From the NCBI GenBank assembly GCA_902776835.1, contig CACYRK010000022.1, positions 21,707 through 85,706 on the forward strand: DNA of 64,000 nt, given 5' to 3'. Both the position numbers and the translations under genes were made by a program. Shown piece by piece: positions 55,730-64,000 of this stretch. Under the pieces are notes generated by a model. That model did not search any database. It worked only from the letters and a program-made list of their open reading frames with translations, and had not been told where the DNA came from. The first letter of the stretch is position 1; every line of letters starts with the position of its first letter. The stretch comes from an uncultured Bacteroidales bacterium. GTDB taxonomy: Bacteria; Bacteroidota; Bacteroidia; Bacteroidales; Muribaculaceae.

Positions 55730-55759
55730 AAAAAAGAGGGCCAAACGCCCTCTTTTTTG
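55730..55759 (+). terminator. Terminator of the duplicated-domain protein gene
   Basis: Stem AAAAAAGAGGGC/GCCCTCTTTTTT with a 5-base loop (55730-55758); the T-rich arm also serves as the tail. Confidence 0.9.
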
Positions 55760-55889
55760 TTAACTTAAGTTTCTGAAGTAATTTGGTGTATTACAATATG
55801 CTGGGAATCAGGCGTGAAATGAAGGTGTGTCAAAATATGGTTATGACCAAAAAAAGCCCAAACAGCAATTATGGTTATTATTCAAAATT

Positions 55890-55920
55890 TGTCCTCAAAG
55901 GGACGGTTCCTTTGAGGACA
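55890..55920 (+). repeat. REP-like palindrome, copy 1
   Basis: 31 bases; TGTCCTCAAAGG pairs with CCTTTGAGGACA (12 bp) around the loop GACGGTT. Confidence 0.85.
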
Positions 55921-55934
55921 CTTTTTTCTCATCT

Positions 55935-55965
55935 TGTCCTCAAAGGGACGGTTCTTTTGAGGACA
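55935..55965 (+). repeat. REP-like palindrome, copy 2
   Basis: 31 bases, one base different from copy 1 (TTCTTTTGAGG in place of TTCCTTTGAGG), same orientation, 14 bases further on. Confidence 0.85.
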
Positions 55966-56126
55966 AATTGCTCGGTTTATAACGGGGGAAGAATTGATTA
56001 TAAAATTTGGCTAATATTCGCATAATCATCTGTGGTAAAATTAATTGAAAGATTGAAAACAAAGTAGGAGAGTGTCATATGATGAGTATTTTGGTTCTTA
56101 AAAAATGATTAATCTCAAAATCAAAA

Positions 56127-56157
56127 TGTCCTCAAAAGAACCGTCCCTTTGAGGACA
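56127..56157 (-). repeat. REP-like palindrome, copy 3, inverted
   Basis: Exact reverse complement of copy 2, lying 161 bases away. Confidence 0.85.
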
Positions 56158-56592
56158 TTTGGTAATGGATTATTGGAGGTAATTATGGTTGTTTGGTTCA
56201 AAAACAAGGAGGTATGTCCACCAGCATGCGAAACACACACCTCCGTCGCTTCGGGCCACCTCCTGCGGCGTCAATGGGCATCGCCTCGACATAGTTTGGG
56301 TAAGTTCAATCTCTGCATTCGGTTCGCACCTTTGGCTCCCCAACTTAGGGGAGGGCCTGTGACACAACACTTTAACCACATTAGAAACTTAAATATGTTA
56401 ATATTGTGGCGCTGCCAATCGTGCTTTAATCGCACAACCCATTGACAGCGTCTCGAACAACTGCTTAAGCAGCGATGACGGCTTGTGCACACAAAATGTG
56501 GGGGATGAGTTGAAATATTTGGCGAGTTGATGAGATATTAATGCAACAATTCGGATTATTGTTGTAAATTTGCATTTATTTTGTGATATTGC

Positions 56593-57996
56593 ATGTCATT
56601 CGCTTCGCTAAAGTTCGTCATGTTTTTCCCAGCGCTGGTGCTGTGCTACTACGCATTGCCAGTGCGTTGGCGTCGCGCATTTTTGCTGTGCGGCAGCGTG
56701 GCGTTCTACATGCTTAGCAACCCGGCGTATGCGGTGATGCTGCTGTGGGTGGTGGTGGCAAGTTATTTTGCTGTTCGCCACTTGGGCAGCGCCGAGCGCT
56801 CTCGCGGCACGCTGTGGCTGTGGCTGCTTGCCGTGCTGGGTCCGATGCTGTTTTTCAAACTCAAGGAGCCCATCATCAATCTGTGGCTCCCCGAGTGGGC
56901 GCAGTGGCGGTTGCCAGGCCTCAACTGGGCTATTCCGTTGGGCCTCTCGTGCTACACGCTGCAGGCATTGGGCTATGTTATTGACGTGTACAAGCGACGC
57001 ATCGAGCCCGACCGCTCGTGGCTCAACCACGCACTTTTTGTATGCTTCCTGCCCACTATCACCTCGGGTCCCATCCAGCGCGCCCCCCTGATGATGCCGC
57101 AATTTCGTGCCGGTGTGGCGACATTTGATTACCCGCTGGCTGTGCAGGGAGCTAAGCGAATGGTGTGGGGTATGTTTCTGAAAATTGTGGTGGCCGACCG
57201 CTTGGGCATATACATCAACAGCGTGCTGCAACACAGCGCGCAGTATAACTCGCTCACGGTGCTCATCGCCCTCACCCTGCTGGCGCTGCAAATCTACACC
57301 GACTTTGCCGGTTACTCATTCATTGCTATCGGCGCGGGCAACCTGCTGGGTTACCGGCTGGCAGAGAATTTTCACCGTCCGCTTTTTGCCGTGGGCCTGA
57401 AAGATTTGTGGACGCGCTGGCACATCTCGCTGTCATCGTGGTTGCGCGACTACGTCTACATTCCGCTGGGTGGCAGCCGCTGCTCGAAGTTGCGGTCGAC
57501 ATTCAACACCATCATAGCTTTCTTGGTCAGCGGAATGTGGCACGGCATTTTGCCTGGCTACCTTTGCTGGGGATTATGCCATGGTGTGGTGGTGTCGCTT
57601 GAACGCTTTTTGCCGTTGCAACGCCTCAAGGCACACCCGCTGACACACGCGCTGGGCTCCCTGGTGACGGTGATGTTGATGGGCGTAATTCTTGGTTTTT
57701 TCCGCGACAACTTCGGCGAGGCCCTTGAGATTTACGGCACTTTGTTCGGTGGTGCCAAGTCATTGCAGTGGATTATCGTCGACCCTGTGCACACCACCGC
57801 CATGCTGTGGATGATAGGGCTGACACTTGTTGTGGTACTGGCCCGCGACGTGTACGACGAGTGGTGCGTGGCGCGTCTGACTCGGTGGACGCGCGGCCGA
57901 CGCGTGCTGCGCTGGACGTTCTACGCCAGCTTGGTGTGGATGATACTGCTCTTTGGCGTGCTCGATTCGAGCCAATTCATATACATGCGATTCTAA
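56593..57996 (+). CDS. MBOAT-family O-acyltransferase (AlgI/DltB-like)
   Basis: 467 residues, about 10-12 membrane helices. MBOAT proteins of this type move acyl groups across the inner membrane for polysaccharide O-acetylation. Signatures: FLPTITSGPIQRAP, LQIYTDFAGYSFIAIGAG, LWTRWHISLSSWLRDYVYIP and the catalytic His in SGMWHG. The next gene, 6 bases downstream, encodes an SGNH-type protein, matching the usual AlgI plus AlgJ/AlgX-like pairing. Confidence 0.95.
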   Translation: MSFASLKFVMFFPALVLCYYALPVRWRRAFLLCGSVAFYMLSNPAYAVMLLWVVVASYFAVRHLGSAERSRGTLWLWLLAVLGPMLFFKLKEPIINLWLPEWAQWRLPGLNWAIPLGLSCYTLQALGYVIDVYKRRIEPDRSWLNHALFVCFLPTITSGPIQRAPLMMPQFRAGVATFDYPLAVQGAKRMVWGMFLKIVVADRLGIYINSVLQHSAQYNSLTVLIALTLLALQIYTDFAGYSFIAIGAGNLLGYRLAENFHRPLFAVGLKDLWTRWHISLSSWLRDYVYIPLGGSRCSKLRSTFNTIIAFLVSGMWHGILPGYLCWGLCHGVVVSLERFLPLQRLKAHPLTHALGSLVTVMLMGVILGFFRDNFGEALEIYGTLFGGAKSLQWIIVDPVHTTAMLWMIGLTLVVVLARDVYDEWCVARLTRWTRGRRVLRWTFYASLVWMILLFGVLDSSQFIYMRF

Positions 57997-58002
57997 AACC
58001 AC

Positions 58003-58923
58003 ATGAAGGCGATGCGACGATTCATATTATTACTGCTGGCGATGGCGTTGCTCATTGTCGTTGGCGACCAAGTGATTGGCCGCATAGTAGAGCGCGTCTA
58101 CCACAACACCTCGTTGGGCGAGGTGGGACGCCTGAACCGCATCGCCGACAGCGTGCACACCGACATCCTGGTGATGGGTGCCTCGCGCGCACTGCACCAC
58201 TACGTGCCTACGATAATCACCGACACTACGGGCCTGACGTGTTACAACTGCGGCTTAGAGGGCGAGAGCGTGCTCACGCACTATGCCCTGCTACGCAACG
58301 TCACGCAGCGATACATGCCGCGACTCATACTCTATGATGTGGCATACTATTTCGACATTGAGGGCGGAACTCACACGCGCCGTGCCGGCAAGATAAAGCG
58401 CATGAGCAGTTTGCAATGCCGCGACTCGATACTGGCCGACATCGACCGCTGGGAGCGGCTTCGCACACTGTCGCGCATCTACCCTTACAACTCGGTGCTC
58501 TTTGAGAGCCTGCTGGCGCGCCACGGCAGCGGCTACGACGTGCCCGACGCCGACAATGGCTACGTGCCGCTGCACGGCCACTTCGACGACTCGCACTTTG
58601 TGTGGAACAACGAGATTATCAACGGGGACACCGACCCCGTGAAACTGCGTTACCTGGAGTCGCTCATCGCCCGCTATCACGACCGCCTCGTCGTCTTCAG
58701 TTCGCCACGCTACGGCGCCACCGAGGCCACCGACACGCTCTACGACCCCGCGCGCCAGTTGTGCCAACGCTACGGGGTGCCTTTCGTGATGGCGCGCTGC
58801 GACACGGCTTTCACCCACCACCTTGAGTTGTGGGACGACGACGGCCACCTCAACGATGATGGCGCGCGACTGTACACGCGCAAATACGTCATCCCTGCCG
58901 TGAAACAATTCGTTGAAAGATAA
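58003..58923 (+). CDS. SGNH/GDSL-like membrane-anchored protein, partner of the MBOAT acyltransferase
   Basis: 306 residues with an N-terminal membrane anchor (about 6-24). The SGNH block I is ILVMGASRALHHY, the Ser lying in GAS. The C-terminal block reads DDDGHLNDDGARLY, holding the probable catalytic Asp and His. Such proteins complete O-acyl transfer to a polysaccharide or remove acetyl groups in the periplasm. It is coupled to the MBOAT gene (6-base gap) and lies 19 bases before the amylase gene. Confidence 0.85.
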   Translation: MKAMRRFILLLLAMALLIVVGDQVIGRIVERVYHNTSLGEVGRLNRIADSVHTDILVMGASRALHHYVPTIITDTTGLTCYNCGLEGESVLTHYALLRNVTQRYMPRLILYDVAYYFDIEGGTHTRRAGKIKRMSSLQCRDSILADIDRWERLRTLSRIYPYNSVLFESLLARHGSGYDVPDADNGYVPLHGHFDDSHFVWNNEIINGDTDPVKLRYLESLIARYHDRLVVFSSPRYGATEATDTLYDPARQLCQRYGVPFVMARCDTAFTHHLELWDDDGHLNDDGARLYTRKYVIPAVKQFVER

Positions 58924-58942
58924 ATATTTAATATTAATGATT

Positions 58943-61900
58943 ATGAAAAAACTTTATTTCAAACTGCTGGCACTCATTACTGCTGTGCTGGCTTCGATGG
59001 TGGCCCAGGCTGCCACAGCATGGCCCGATGGTCGCACCGACTTCCGCGACGAGACCATCTATTTTGCTATTACCACACGTTTTTACGACGGCGACCCCTC
59101 GAACAACACTTATTGCTGGAGCGGCACCAAAAACGTCGCTATGCAAGACCCCGAGTGGCGCGGCGACTTCAAGGGCCTCATCGAGCGACTTGACTACATC
59201 AAGGCGCTGGGATTCACGGCCATATGGATTACGCCCATCGTGCAGAATGCGTCGGGGCTCGACTATCACGGCTACCATGCCATGGACATGAGCCGCGTCG
59301 ACCAGCGCTACCTGAGCGACGACTGCTCGCTGCAGGACCTCATCGACGCCGTGCATGCCCGCGACATGAAAATCATCATCGACATCGTGATTAACCACAC
59401 GGGCAACTTCGGCGAGGAGCATCTGTGCAAACTCTTCAACCGCGACTTCACCAAGCCGCAGAGCGACATCAACCAGTGCATGGTGCCCTACACCATCAAG
59501 GATGGTGGCCTGCTCAACGACAACTACCTGAACCTCAACGCCTCGGCGCAGTATCAGGACCGCCTTACCAAGATGAAAAACACCGACGACGTGAACCACG
59601 ACAGCCACAACCTGTGGCACCACTACGGCAACTTCAACTGGGACGAGCCAAACCGCTGGTGGGCGCAGATTGCCGGCGACTGCGTGGACCTGAACACCGA
59701 GAACCCCGAGACCTACAACTACTTGATTGACTGCTACGGCTCGTTTATCAAGATGGGCGTCGACGGCTTCCGCATCGACACCGGCGGCCACATCTCGCGC
59801 ATGACGTTCAACAACGCCTTTGTCCCGGCCTTCAAGGCCTTGGGCGAGCAATATGCCTACAAACGCCCGAGCGGCGCGCCGTTCTTCATGTATGCCGAGG
59901 TGTGCGCACGCTTCAGCGACGTCACCTACCGCAACCAGCCGTCGTTGTCGCCCTATTTCTACACTTGGCAGAGCGACCCGGCGTTGTGCAGCCAGTGGAA
60001 CAGCGACCCGGCCTACTGGCAGAGCGTCGCCGTGTACGAGAGCACCGACCCGGCCACACTGGCCAACCAGAGTCTGGCGCTGCAGGAGCACGAGGCCAAC
60101 CTTAGTGAGAGCGCTCAGCCGCACAGCAACAATGCCCTGCTCGACGGCAACAACTACCACACTCCCGACTATAGCAAGAGCAGCGGCCTCTCGGTCATCG
60201 ACTTCACCGTGCACTGGAACTTCCAGAATGCCGGGCGCGTGTGGGGCGTGCTCAACAAGGACAACCTATACAACGACGCCACGTTCAATGTCAACTATAT
60301 CGAGAGCCACGACTACGGCCCCGACAGTTTCGACCGCTTCAACGGCGGCACCAGCCAGTGGGCCGAGAACTTGTCGCTGCTGTTCACCATGCGCGGCATC
60401 CCCTGCCTGTTCTACGGCGGCGAGATTGAGTTCCGCAAGGGCAAGGTGATGGACAAGGGCACCGACGAGGCGCTGTTCAACACCGGTCGCGCCTACTATG
60501 GCGGCTACCTCACCGGCGAGGTCACCGCGGCCGACTTTGGCGAGGTGGCCAGCGCCAGCGGCAACGTGGCGGCAACCCTGTCGCGCCCGCTGGCCCACCA
60601 CTTGCAGCGCCTGAACAAAATCCGCGCTGCCGTGCCCGCCCTGCGCAAGGGCCAGTACAGCAAGAGTGGTTGCTCATCGAGCGGCGGCTACGCCTTCAAG
60701 CGCCGCTACACCAGTGGCAACATCGACTCCTACGCCCTGATTGCCCTCAACAGCACAGCGACCTTCACCGGCGTGCTCAACGGCACCTACCGCGACTGCG
60801 TCACCGGCGACGTGATTACGGTGACCGACGGCACGCTCACCACGCCATCGTTCAGCGGCAAGGGCAACCTGCGCATCTACGTGCTCAACGGCCCCGGCAA
60901 GATTGGCCAGGACGGTCCATTCCTGTACGGCAGCAGCGCCGTGACGCCCACCCAACTGGCCTATGACGGCCACGAGGAGGACGGCGACCCCTACACGCAG
61001 TATATCACCGGCGGTGGCGGTGGCGACGACCCGGACACGCCGCTCGAGGTGTATACGCCGCAAGTCGAGGAGGACGACCTGAGCGTCTTCTACGAGGCAC
61101 CGCTCAACGTGGGCAACATCACCACGTGGGTTTGGAACTCCAGCAGCAACTTTACCGGCGGCTCATGGCCCGGCGTAAAAATGGAGTTGATGGGCTGCAA
61201 TGCCGACAGCACACGCAAAATCTACCGCTGGCGCTACGAGGGTGACCTCACCACGATGCCCACCGGCATAATCTTTGTCGTCAACGGCACGCAGACGTCC
61301 GACCTTACCTATCACAACCACGGCTACTACATCGGCGGCGTCTACGATCACGAGGTGACCAACTACTCCACCCCGGCTCCCACGCTGAGCATCGACAAGG
61401 CCAGCGGCCGCTATGAGGGCAGCGTGACGGTGACCATCACCGCCAGCGAGCCCGACGCCGTGATAGTCTACACCCTCGACGGCAGCAAGCCCACCGCCAG
61501 CAGCCAGCGCGGCATCGGCCAGGTGACGCTCACGTTCAACGACAACACCACGCTCACCGCCGGCGTGCTCGTCGACGGCAAGGTGCGCAACGTAATCAGC
61601 CGCGAATACACCTTCCACGGCTTCGAGCCTTACACAGCCACCATCTACCTCAAGGACCCGAAAGTGGCGCCAAACAACTGGACGTCGCTCTACTTCTACG
61701 CCTGGGACAACAGCGGCAACCTGCTGGGCTCCTGGCCGGGACGCGCCATGAGCGAGAGCGATGTGACGGTGGTGAAGGGCGACCGCTTCTACCGCTACCC
61801 ATTCACCATCAGCGCCGAGGACTACCGCTTTAACATCATCTTCAGCCAGGGCGACGGAGGACACCAGACTGTGGACATCAAGGATCTGTACAAAGACACT

Positions 61901-62146
61901 TACTACGAGATCTCGTCGACGACCAACAAATACACCGTGCGCGACATCACCGACCTCTACGCCGCCATCCCCGGCGACGTAGACGGTAACGGAACTGTCG
62001 ACGGCAACGACTTGAACATCCTTATCAACATCATTTTGGGCAAGGACAACGCCGCCAACTACGATGGCCGCGCCAACGTCGACGGCCAGGGCGGTGTCGA
62101 CGGCAGCGACATCAACACTTTGATCAATATCCTCTTAGGCAAATAA
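58943..62146 (+). CDS. Secreted GH13 alpha-amylase with starch-binding modules and dockerin-like C-terminus
   Basis: 1067 residues from the ATG giving MKKLYFKLLALI; another ATG two codons earlier is possible. Signal peptide to about residue 23. GH13 catalytic barrel about 35-560: DIVINHTGNFGEE, nucleophile in GVDGFRIDTG (about 277), acid/base in MYAEVCARF (about 319) and YIESHDYG (about 455). Then a C-terminal beta domain, a CBM26-like module (about 705-800, TTWVWNSSSNFTGGSWPG), a chitobiase-type C-terminal Ig-like domain (about 811-885), a second starch-binding-like module (about 893-985, FYAWDNSGNLLGSWPG), and a dockerin-like pair of Ca-binding loops (about 1010-1067, GDVDGNGTVDGND). No SusC or SusD is next to it. 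Confidence 0.92.
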   Translation: MKKLYFKLLALITAVLASMVAQAATAWPDGRTDFRDETIYFAITTRFYDGDPSNNTYCWSGTKNVAMQDPEWRGDFKGLIERLDYIKALGFTAIWITPIVQNASGLDYHGYHAMDMSRVDQRYLSDDCSLQDLIDAVHARDMKIIIDIVINHTGNFGEEHLCKLFNRDFTKPQSDINQCMVPYTIKDGGLLNDNYLNLNASAQYQDRLTKMKNTDDVNHDSHNLWHHYGNFNWDEPNRWWAQIAGDCVDLNTENPETYNYLIDCYGSFIKMGVDGFRIDTGGHISRMTFNNAFVPAFKALGEQYAYKRPSGAPFFMYAEVCARFSDVTYRNQPSLSPYFYTWQSDPALCSQWNSDPAYWQSVAVYESTDPATLANQSLALQEHEANLSESAQPHSNNALLDGNNYHTPDYSKSSGLSVIDFTVHWNFQNAGRVWGVLNKDNLYNDATFNVNYIESHDYGPDSFDRFNGGTSQWAENLSLLFTMRGIPCLFYGGEIEFRKGKVMDKGTDEALFNTGRAYYGGYLTGEVTAADFGEVASASGNVAATLSRPLAHHLQRLNKIRAAVPALRKGQYSKSGCSSSGGYAFKRRYTSGNIDSYALIALNSTATFTGVLNGTYRDCVTGDVITVTDGTLTTPSFSGKGNLRIYVLNGPGKIGQDGPFLYGSSAVTPTQLAYDGHEEDGDPYTQYITGGGGGDDPDTPLEVYTPQVEEDDLSVFYEAPLNVGNITTWVWNSSSNFTGGSWPGVKMELMGCNADSTRKIYRWRYEGDLTTMPTGIIFVVNGTQTSDLTYHNHGYYIGGVYDHEVTNYSTPAPTLSIDKASGRYEGSVTVTITASEPDAVIVYTLDGSKPTASSQRGIGQVTLTFNDNTTLTAGVLVDGKVRNVISREYTFHGFEPYTATIYLKDPKVAPNNWTSLYFYAWDNSGNLLGSWPGRAMSESDVTVVKGDRFYRYPFTISAEDYRFNIIFSQGDGGHQTVDIKDLYKDTYYEISSTTNKYTVRDITDLYAAIPGDVDGNGTVDGNDLNILINIILGKDNAANYDGRANVDGQGGVDGSDINTLINILLGK

Positions 62147-62189
62147 ATTGCCTGATTATATTGATGAGATTGCAGATTACAATGGTATC

Positions 62190-62218
62190 AAAAAAGGCCT
62201 CGCTGAGAGGCCTTTTTT
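62190..62218 (+). terminator. Terminator of the MBOAT-SGNH-amylase operon
   Basis: Perfect 12-bp stem AAAAAAGGCCTC/GAGGCCTTTTTT with a 5-base loop. Confidence 0.92.
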
Positions 62219-62220
62219 GA

Positions 62221-62247
62221 TGCTATGCTTGCTATTGTTGCTATATT
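62221..62247. repeat. 9-bp-period array (TGCTATNNT units)
   Basis: Three units TGCTATGCT, TGCTATTGT, TGCTATATT immediately after the amylase terminator. Confidence 0.75.
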
Positions 62248-62307
62248 ATTGGTGTTCGGTAAAACTTTTCAAAAAAAAACATCAAATGGTCGTTATCATT
62301 ATGATGG

Positions 62308-63456
62308 TTACTTGCCAAGAAGTATGTTAATGAGAAGATTGATATCGCTGCCGTCGACTGTGCCGCTATCGTCCAGGTCGGCTCGATCATCATAGTTGGC
62401 AGCGTTGTCTTTACCAAGTAAAATATTGATTAGCAGGTTGATATCCAAACCATCAACAGCGCCATCTCCACTAATGTCGCCCATTACGAAATCTTTTATT
62501 TCGATGATATTCATGAATTCTCGCCATTGGTCTGCTTCTCTGTAAATGTCAGCCGTTCCATATGGAACCTTCAGCATGCATGTTGATGTGGGAACGTTAT
62601 CAAAAACATAGTCACCCATTATCACGTCCTCCACATTAACAATTTTACTTTTTAATACAATCAAGCTGCTACAACCTGCAAATGCTCGTATGCCTATTGA
62701 AGTGACGAATTGGGGGATAGTAATAGACGTTAAGCTGCTGCAATTACAGAACGCGCCGATTCCTATAGATGTTACAGTGACTGGTAAACTTATGTTAGTC
62801 AATTTACTGCAACCGATAAAAATTGAACTTTCAATGGTTGTAATTGAATTAGGCAATGATACACTCGTAAGTTCCCTGCAGTTAGCAAATGCCGCACGGC
62901 CGATAGAGCGAACTGAGTTAGGGATTACTATTCTCGTCAATGCACAGCAGTGGTAGAACGATTCTTCGCCAATTGAAGTAACGGAGATAGGTATGTTTAT
63001 ACTATTAAGACTGGTGCAATTATCAAATGCTCCGTCACCGATTGAAGATACAGAACGGGGAATCGTCATACTCTTGAGTCTTGTACAAGATTGGAATGTC
63101 CCTGCGCTAATCGAGGTTAACGCTTCGGGTAAGGTTATGCTTGTTAAACTAGTACATTCTTTAAATGCGTTGTCACCAATAGACATGACAGAGTTTGGTA
63201 TCGATATACTTCTCAATCCATAGCAACCATTGAAACACCCACCTGCAATCCCTTTCGTGCCTTCAATTATGTTGATATCTGTATTCAAAGACATTATGCC
63301 TTTATATTTATAGGCTACCAACCCAGCATAAACCATAGCAACTCGTTTGTTGTTATACCAAGACGTATTGTCGAACGCATCCTCTCCGATTGAATATACT
63401 GAATTAGGTATGTTAATGCTCGTCAAGCTTGTGCAATCTTTGAATTTGTAACTCAT
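62308..63456 (-). CDS. BspA-type leucine-rich-repeat protein with dockerin-like tail, N-terminally truncated
   Basis: 382 residues. It begins directly inside a repeat (FKDCTSLTSINIPNSVYSIG) with no signal peptide, and an in-frame TGA lies two codons upstream. About nine BspA/TpLRR units of the form AFxxCSSLTSITIPxSVTSIG run to about residue 270. A CMLKVPYGTADIYREADQW cap and a dockerin-like C-terminus (about 327-382, GDISGDGAVDGLD, then LLINILLGK) follow. The tail is almost the same as that of the adjacent amylase. A secreted surface protein is expected, so the missing signal suggests a 5'-truncated or silent copy. The gene is AT-rich relative to the neighbouring operon. Confidence 0.85.
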   Translation of the reverse strand: MSYKFKDCTSLTSINIPNSVYSIGEDAFDNTSWYNNKRVAMVYAGLVAYKYKGIMSLNTDINIIEGTKGIAGGCFNGCYGLRSISIPNSVMSIGDNAFKECTSLTSITLPEALTSISAGTFQSCTRLKSMTIPRSVSSIGDGAFDNCTSLNSINIPISVTSIGEESFYHCCALTRIVIPNSVRSIGRAAFANCRELTSVSLPNSITTIESSIFIGCSKLTNISLPVTVTSIGIGAFCNCSSLTSITIPQFVTSIGIRAFAGCSSLIVLKSKIVNVEDVIMGDYVFDNVPTSTCMLKVPYGTADIYREADQWREFMNIIEIKDFVMGDISGDGAVDGLDINLLINILLGKDNAANYDDRADLDDSGTVDGSDINLLINILLGK

Positions 63457-63763
63457 TGTATTTCAATTAATATTATTCCAAACGGTAGAAAAGTGATGGC
63501 GTTGATTCTGTAGATGCAAAAAAGATGAAGATTTAACGTATTTAACTTTTTATAACAATGTATGGTTGATAGATATATTTTCGTTGAATTCACTTTCTAA
63601 CCATTTTACTTTATCGTTCAAGAATTATAGTTTAAAAACTCCCAAAACGCCTGTTTAATATCAATTTTATGCAAAAAATCGCAAAAAATCGCAATAAGAT
63701 TGCCATTATTAAGAAAAAAAAGCGTAACTTTGCAAAAGAAATCACTGCTTAAAAGAAACATAT
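63457..63763. other. AT-rich divergent intergenic region
   Basis: 307 bases between the LRR gene (-) and the ATPase gene (+). Contains a short GCAAAAAATC duplication (63671-63690) and the promoter-like site below. Nothing recognisable as a signal peptide for the LRR protein is in frame. Confidence 0.6.
63700..63732 (+). promoter_or_regulatory. Probable promoter of the AAA ATPase gene
   Basis: TTG (63700-63702) and TAACTTTG (63725-63732) separated by 22 bases, slightly longer than ideal. Confidence 0.55.
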
Positions 63764-64000
63764 ATGTTAGTACAGTTTTCATTTAGCAACTACAAAAGCT
63801 TCAAAGATGAAGCAATCCTGAATCTTGTTGCTTCCGGAACAGGAAAAAAAGACCTTTATTGCCATAAAATGGATGGTAAGACAAGTCTTCAAAAAACGGT
63901 AGTGGTATATGGTGCTAACGCTAGTGGTAAAACAAAGCTGTTTGACGCTTTTAATTTCATGAAGTCGTTTATCAGTCCACCTAAGCGTGACAACCGTATT
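63764..64000 (+). CDS. AAA family ATPase (AAA15/RloA-like), N-terminal part only
   Basis: 79 codons to the window edge, from ATG. It reads MLVQFSFSNYKSFKDEAIL, the OLD/ABC-type ATPase start in which F-S-N-Y-K-S-F is typical, and has Walker A VYGANASGKTKLF at about residues 51-63. Proteins with this layout are common in abortive-infection and RloA/RloB-type defence loci, and can also be stand-alone. The rest, and any partner gene, are outside the window. It is AT-rich with its own promoter. Confidence 0.87.
   Translation, partial: MLVQFSFSNYKSFKDEAILNLVASGTGKKDLYCHKMDGKTSLQKTVVVYGANASGKTKLFDAFNFMKSFISPPKRDNRI

Larger units (their letters stand above)
55760..56592. other. Gene-free region with REP-like palindromes
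   Basis: 833 bases without a credible gene. It holds three 31-base palindromes (55890, 55935, 56127), an AT-rich spacer between them, and a GC-richer stretch (56215-56370) of unknown origin that reads as no protein. A -7-like TAAATTTG at 56565-56572 precedes the MBOAT gene but has no good -33 box. Confidence 0.65.

Noticed and set aside
56149..56445. 98-codon plus-strand frame in the REP-containing region
   Set aside because: It starts inside a palindrome, has an odd composition (many Cys, Trp and His), and shows no domain or signal peptide.

Overview
The window is a stretch of a Bacteroidales chromosome, probably from a gut lineage near Muribaculaceae/Prevotellaceae (the family is my inference). 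Signs are: r-protein cluster order and protein types typical of the phylum; promoters of the Bacteroidetes form (TTG or TTTG, 19-20 bases, TAnnTTTG) with no Shine-Dalgarno sequences; the Bacteroidetes-type GlmU-like enzyme; type IX secretion-like C-terminal domains; and Bacteroidales-style secreted lipoproteins and polysaccharide enzymes. Most genes are GC-rich. The McrBC block (3.8-7.8 kb) and the right edge (62.3-64 kb) are visibly AT-rich and look acquired.

Layout. 0-3.6 kb: 3' part of glnS, a lone divergent ftsZ, and a four-helix-bundle suffix protein. 3.66-7.98 kb: a McrBC restriction operon bracketed by a 94-bp direct repeat of the 3' end of the neighbouring lipoprotein gene. 7.9-11.9 kb: lipoprotein, DUF1460 amidase-like protein, a Ser/Thr kinase fused through a membrane segment to a TonB C-terminal domain, and a secreted FMN-binding protein. 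12.1-17.5 kb (+): threonylcarbamoyl-AMP synthase, polyprenyl-phosphate sugar transferase, ClC chloride channel, four-helix-bundle protein, fmt. 17.5-21.2 kb (-): GH9-deacetylase fusion and a GH18 protein.

21.4-39.8 kb (-): the full str-S10-spc-alpha cluster, transcribed rpsL, rpsG, fusA, rpsJ, rplC, D, W, B, rpsS, rplV, rpsC, rplP, rpmC, rpsQ, rplN, X, E, rpsN, rpsH, rplF, R, rpsE, rpmD, rplO, secY, map, infA, rpmJ, rpsM, K, D, rpoA, rplQ. tuf and adk are absent from it. Three points stand out: a nested hairpin in the rpsD leader, an rpsH gene whose conserved N-terminus has no ATG/GTG/TTG, and a long rpsL-rpsG spacer with a GC-rich hairpin.

39.9-51.6 kb: rfbC, a large beta-helix carbohydrate-binding-like protein, a GlmU-like sugar nucleotidyltransferase/acetyltransferase, and a (-) operon ctp, acyl-CoA ligase, prfB, argB, asd. 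52-55.7 kb: two secreted proteins with type IX sorting-like tails around a small Cys-rich membrane protein. 55.7-56.6 kb: a gene-free stretch with three REP-like palindromes. 56.6-62.1 kb: an MBOAT acyltransferase, SGNH hydrolase and dockerin-bearing alpha-amylase operon. 62.3-64 kb: an N-terminally truncated leucine-rich-repeat protein with the same dockerin-like tail, and the start of an AAA ATPase.

Short tandem arrays with 9-bp or 7-bp periods recur between genes, in inverted orientation around both four-helix-bundle genes. No tRNA, rRNA, CRISPR array, prophage or intact insertion sequence was seen.
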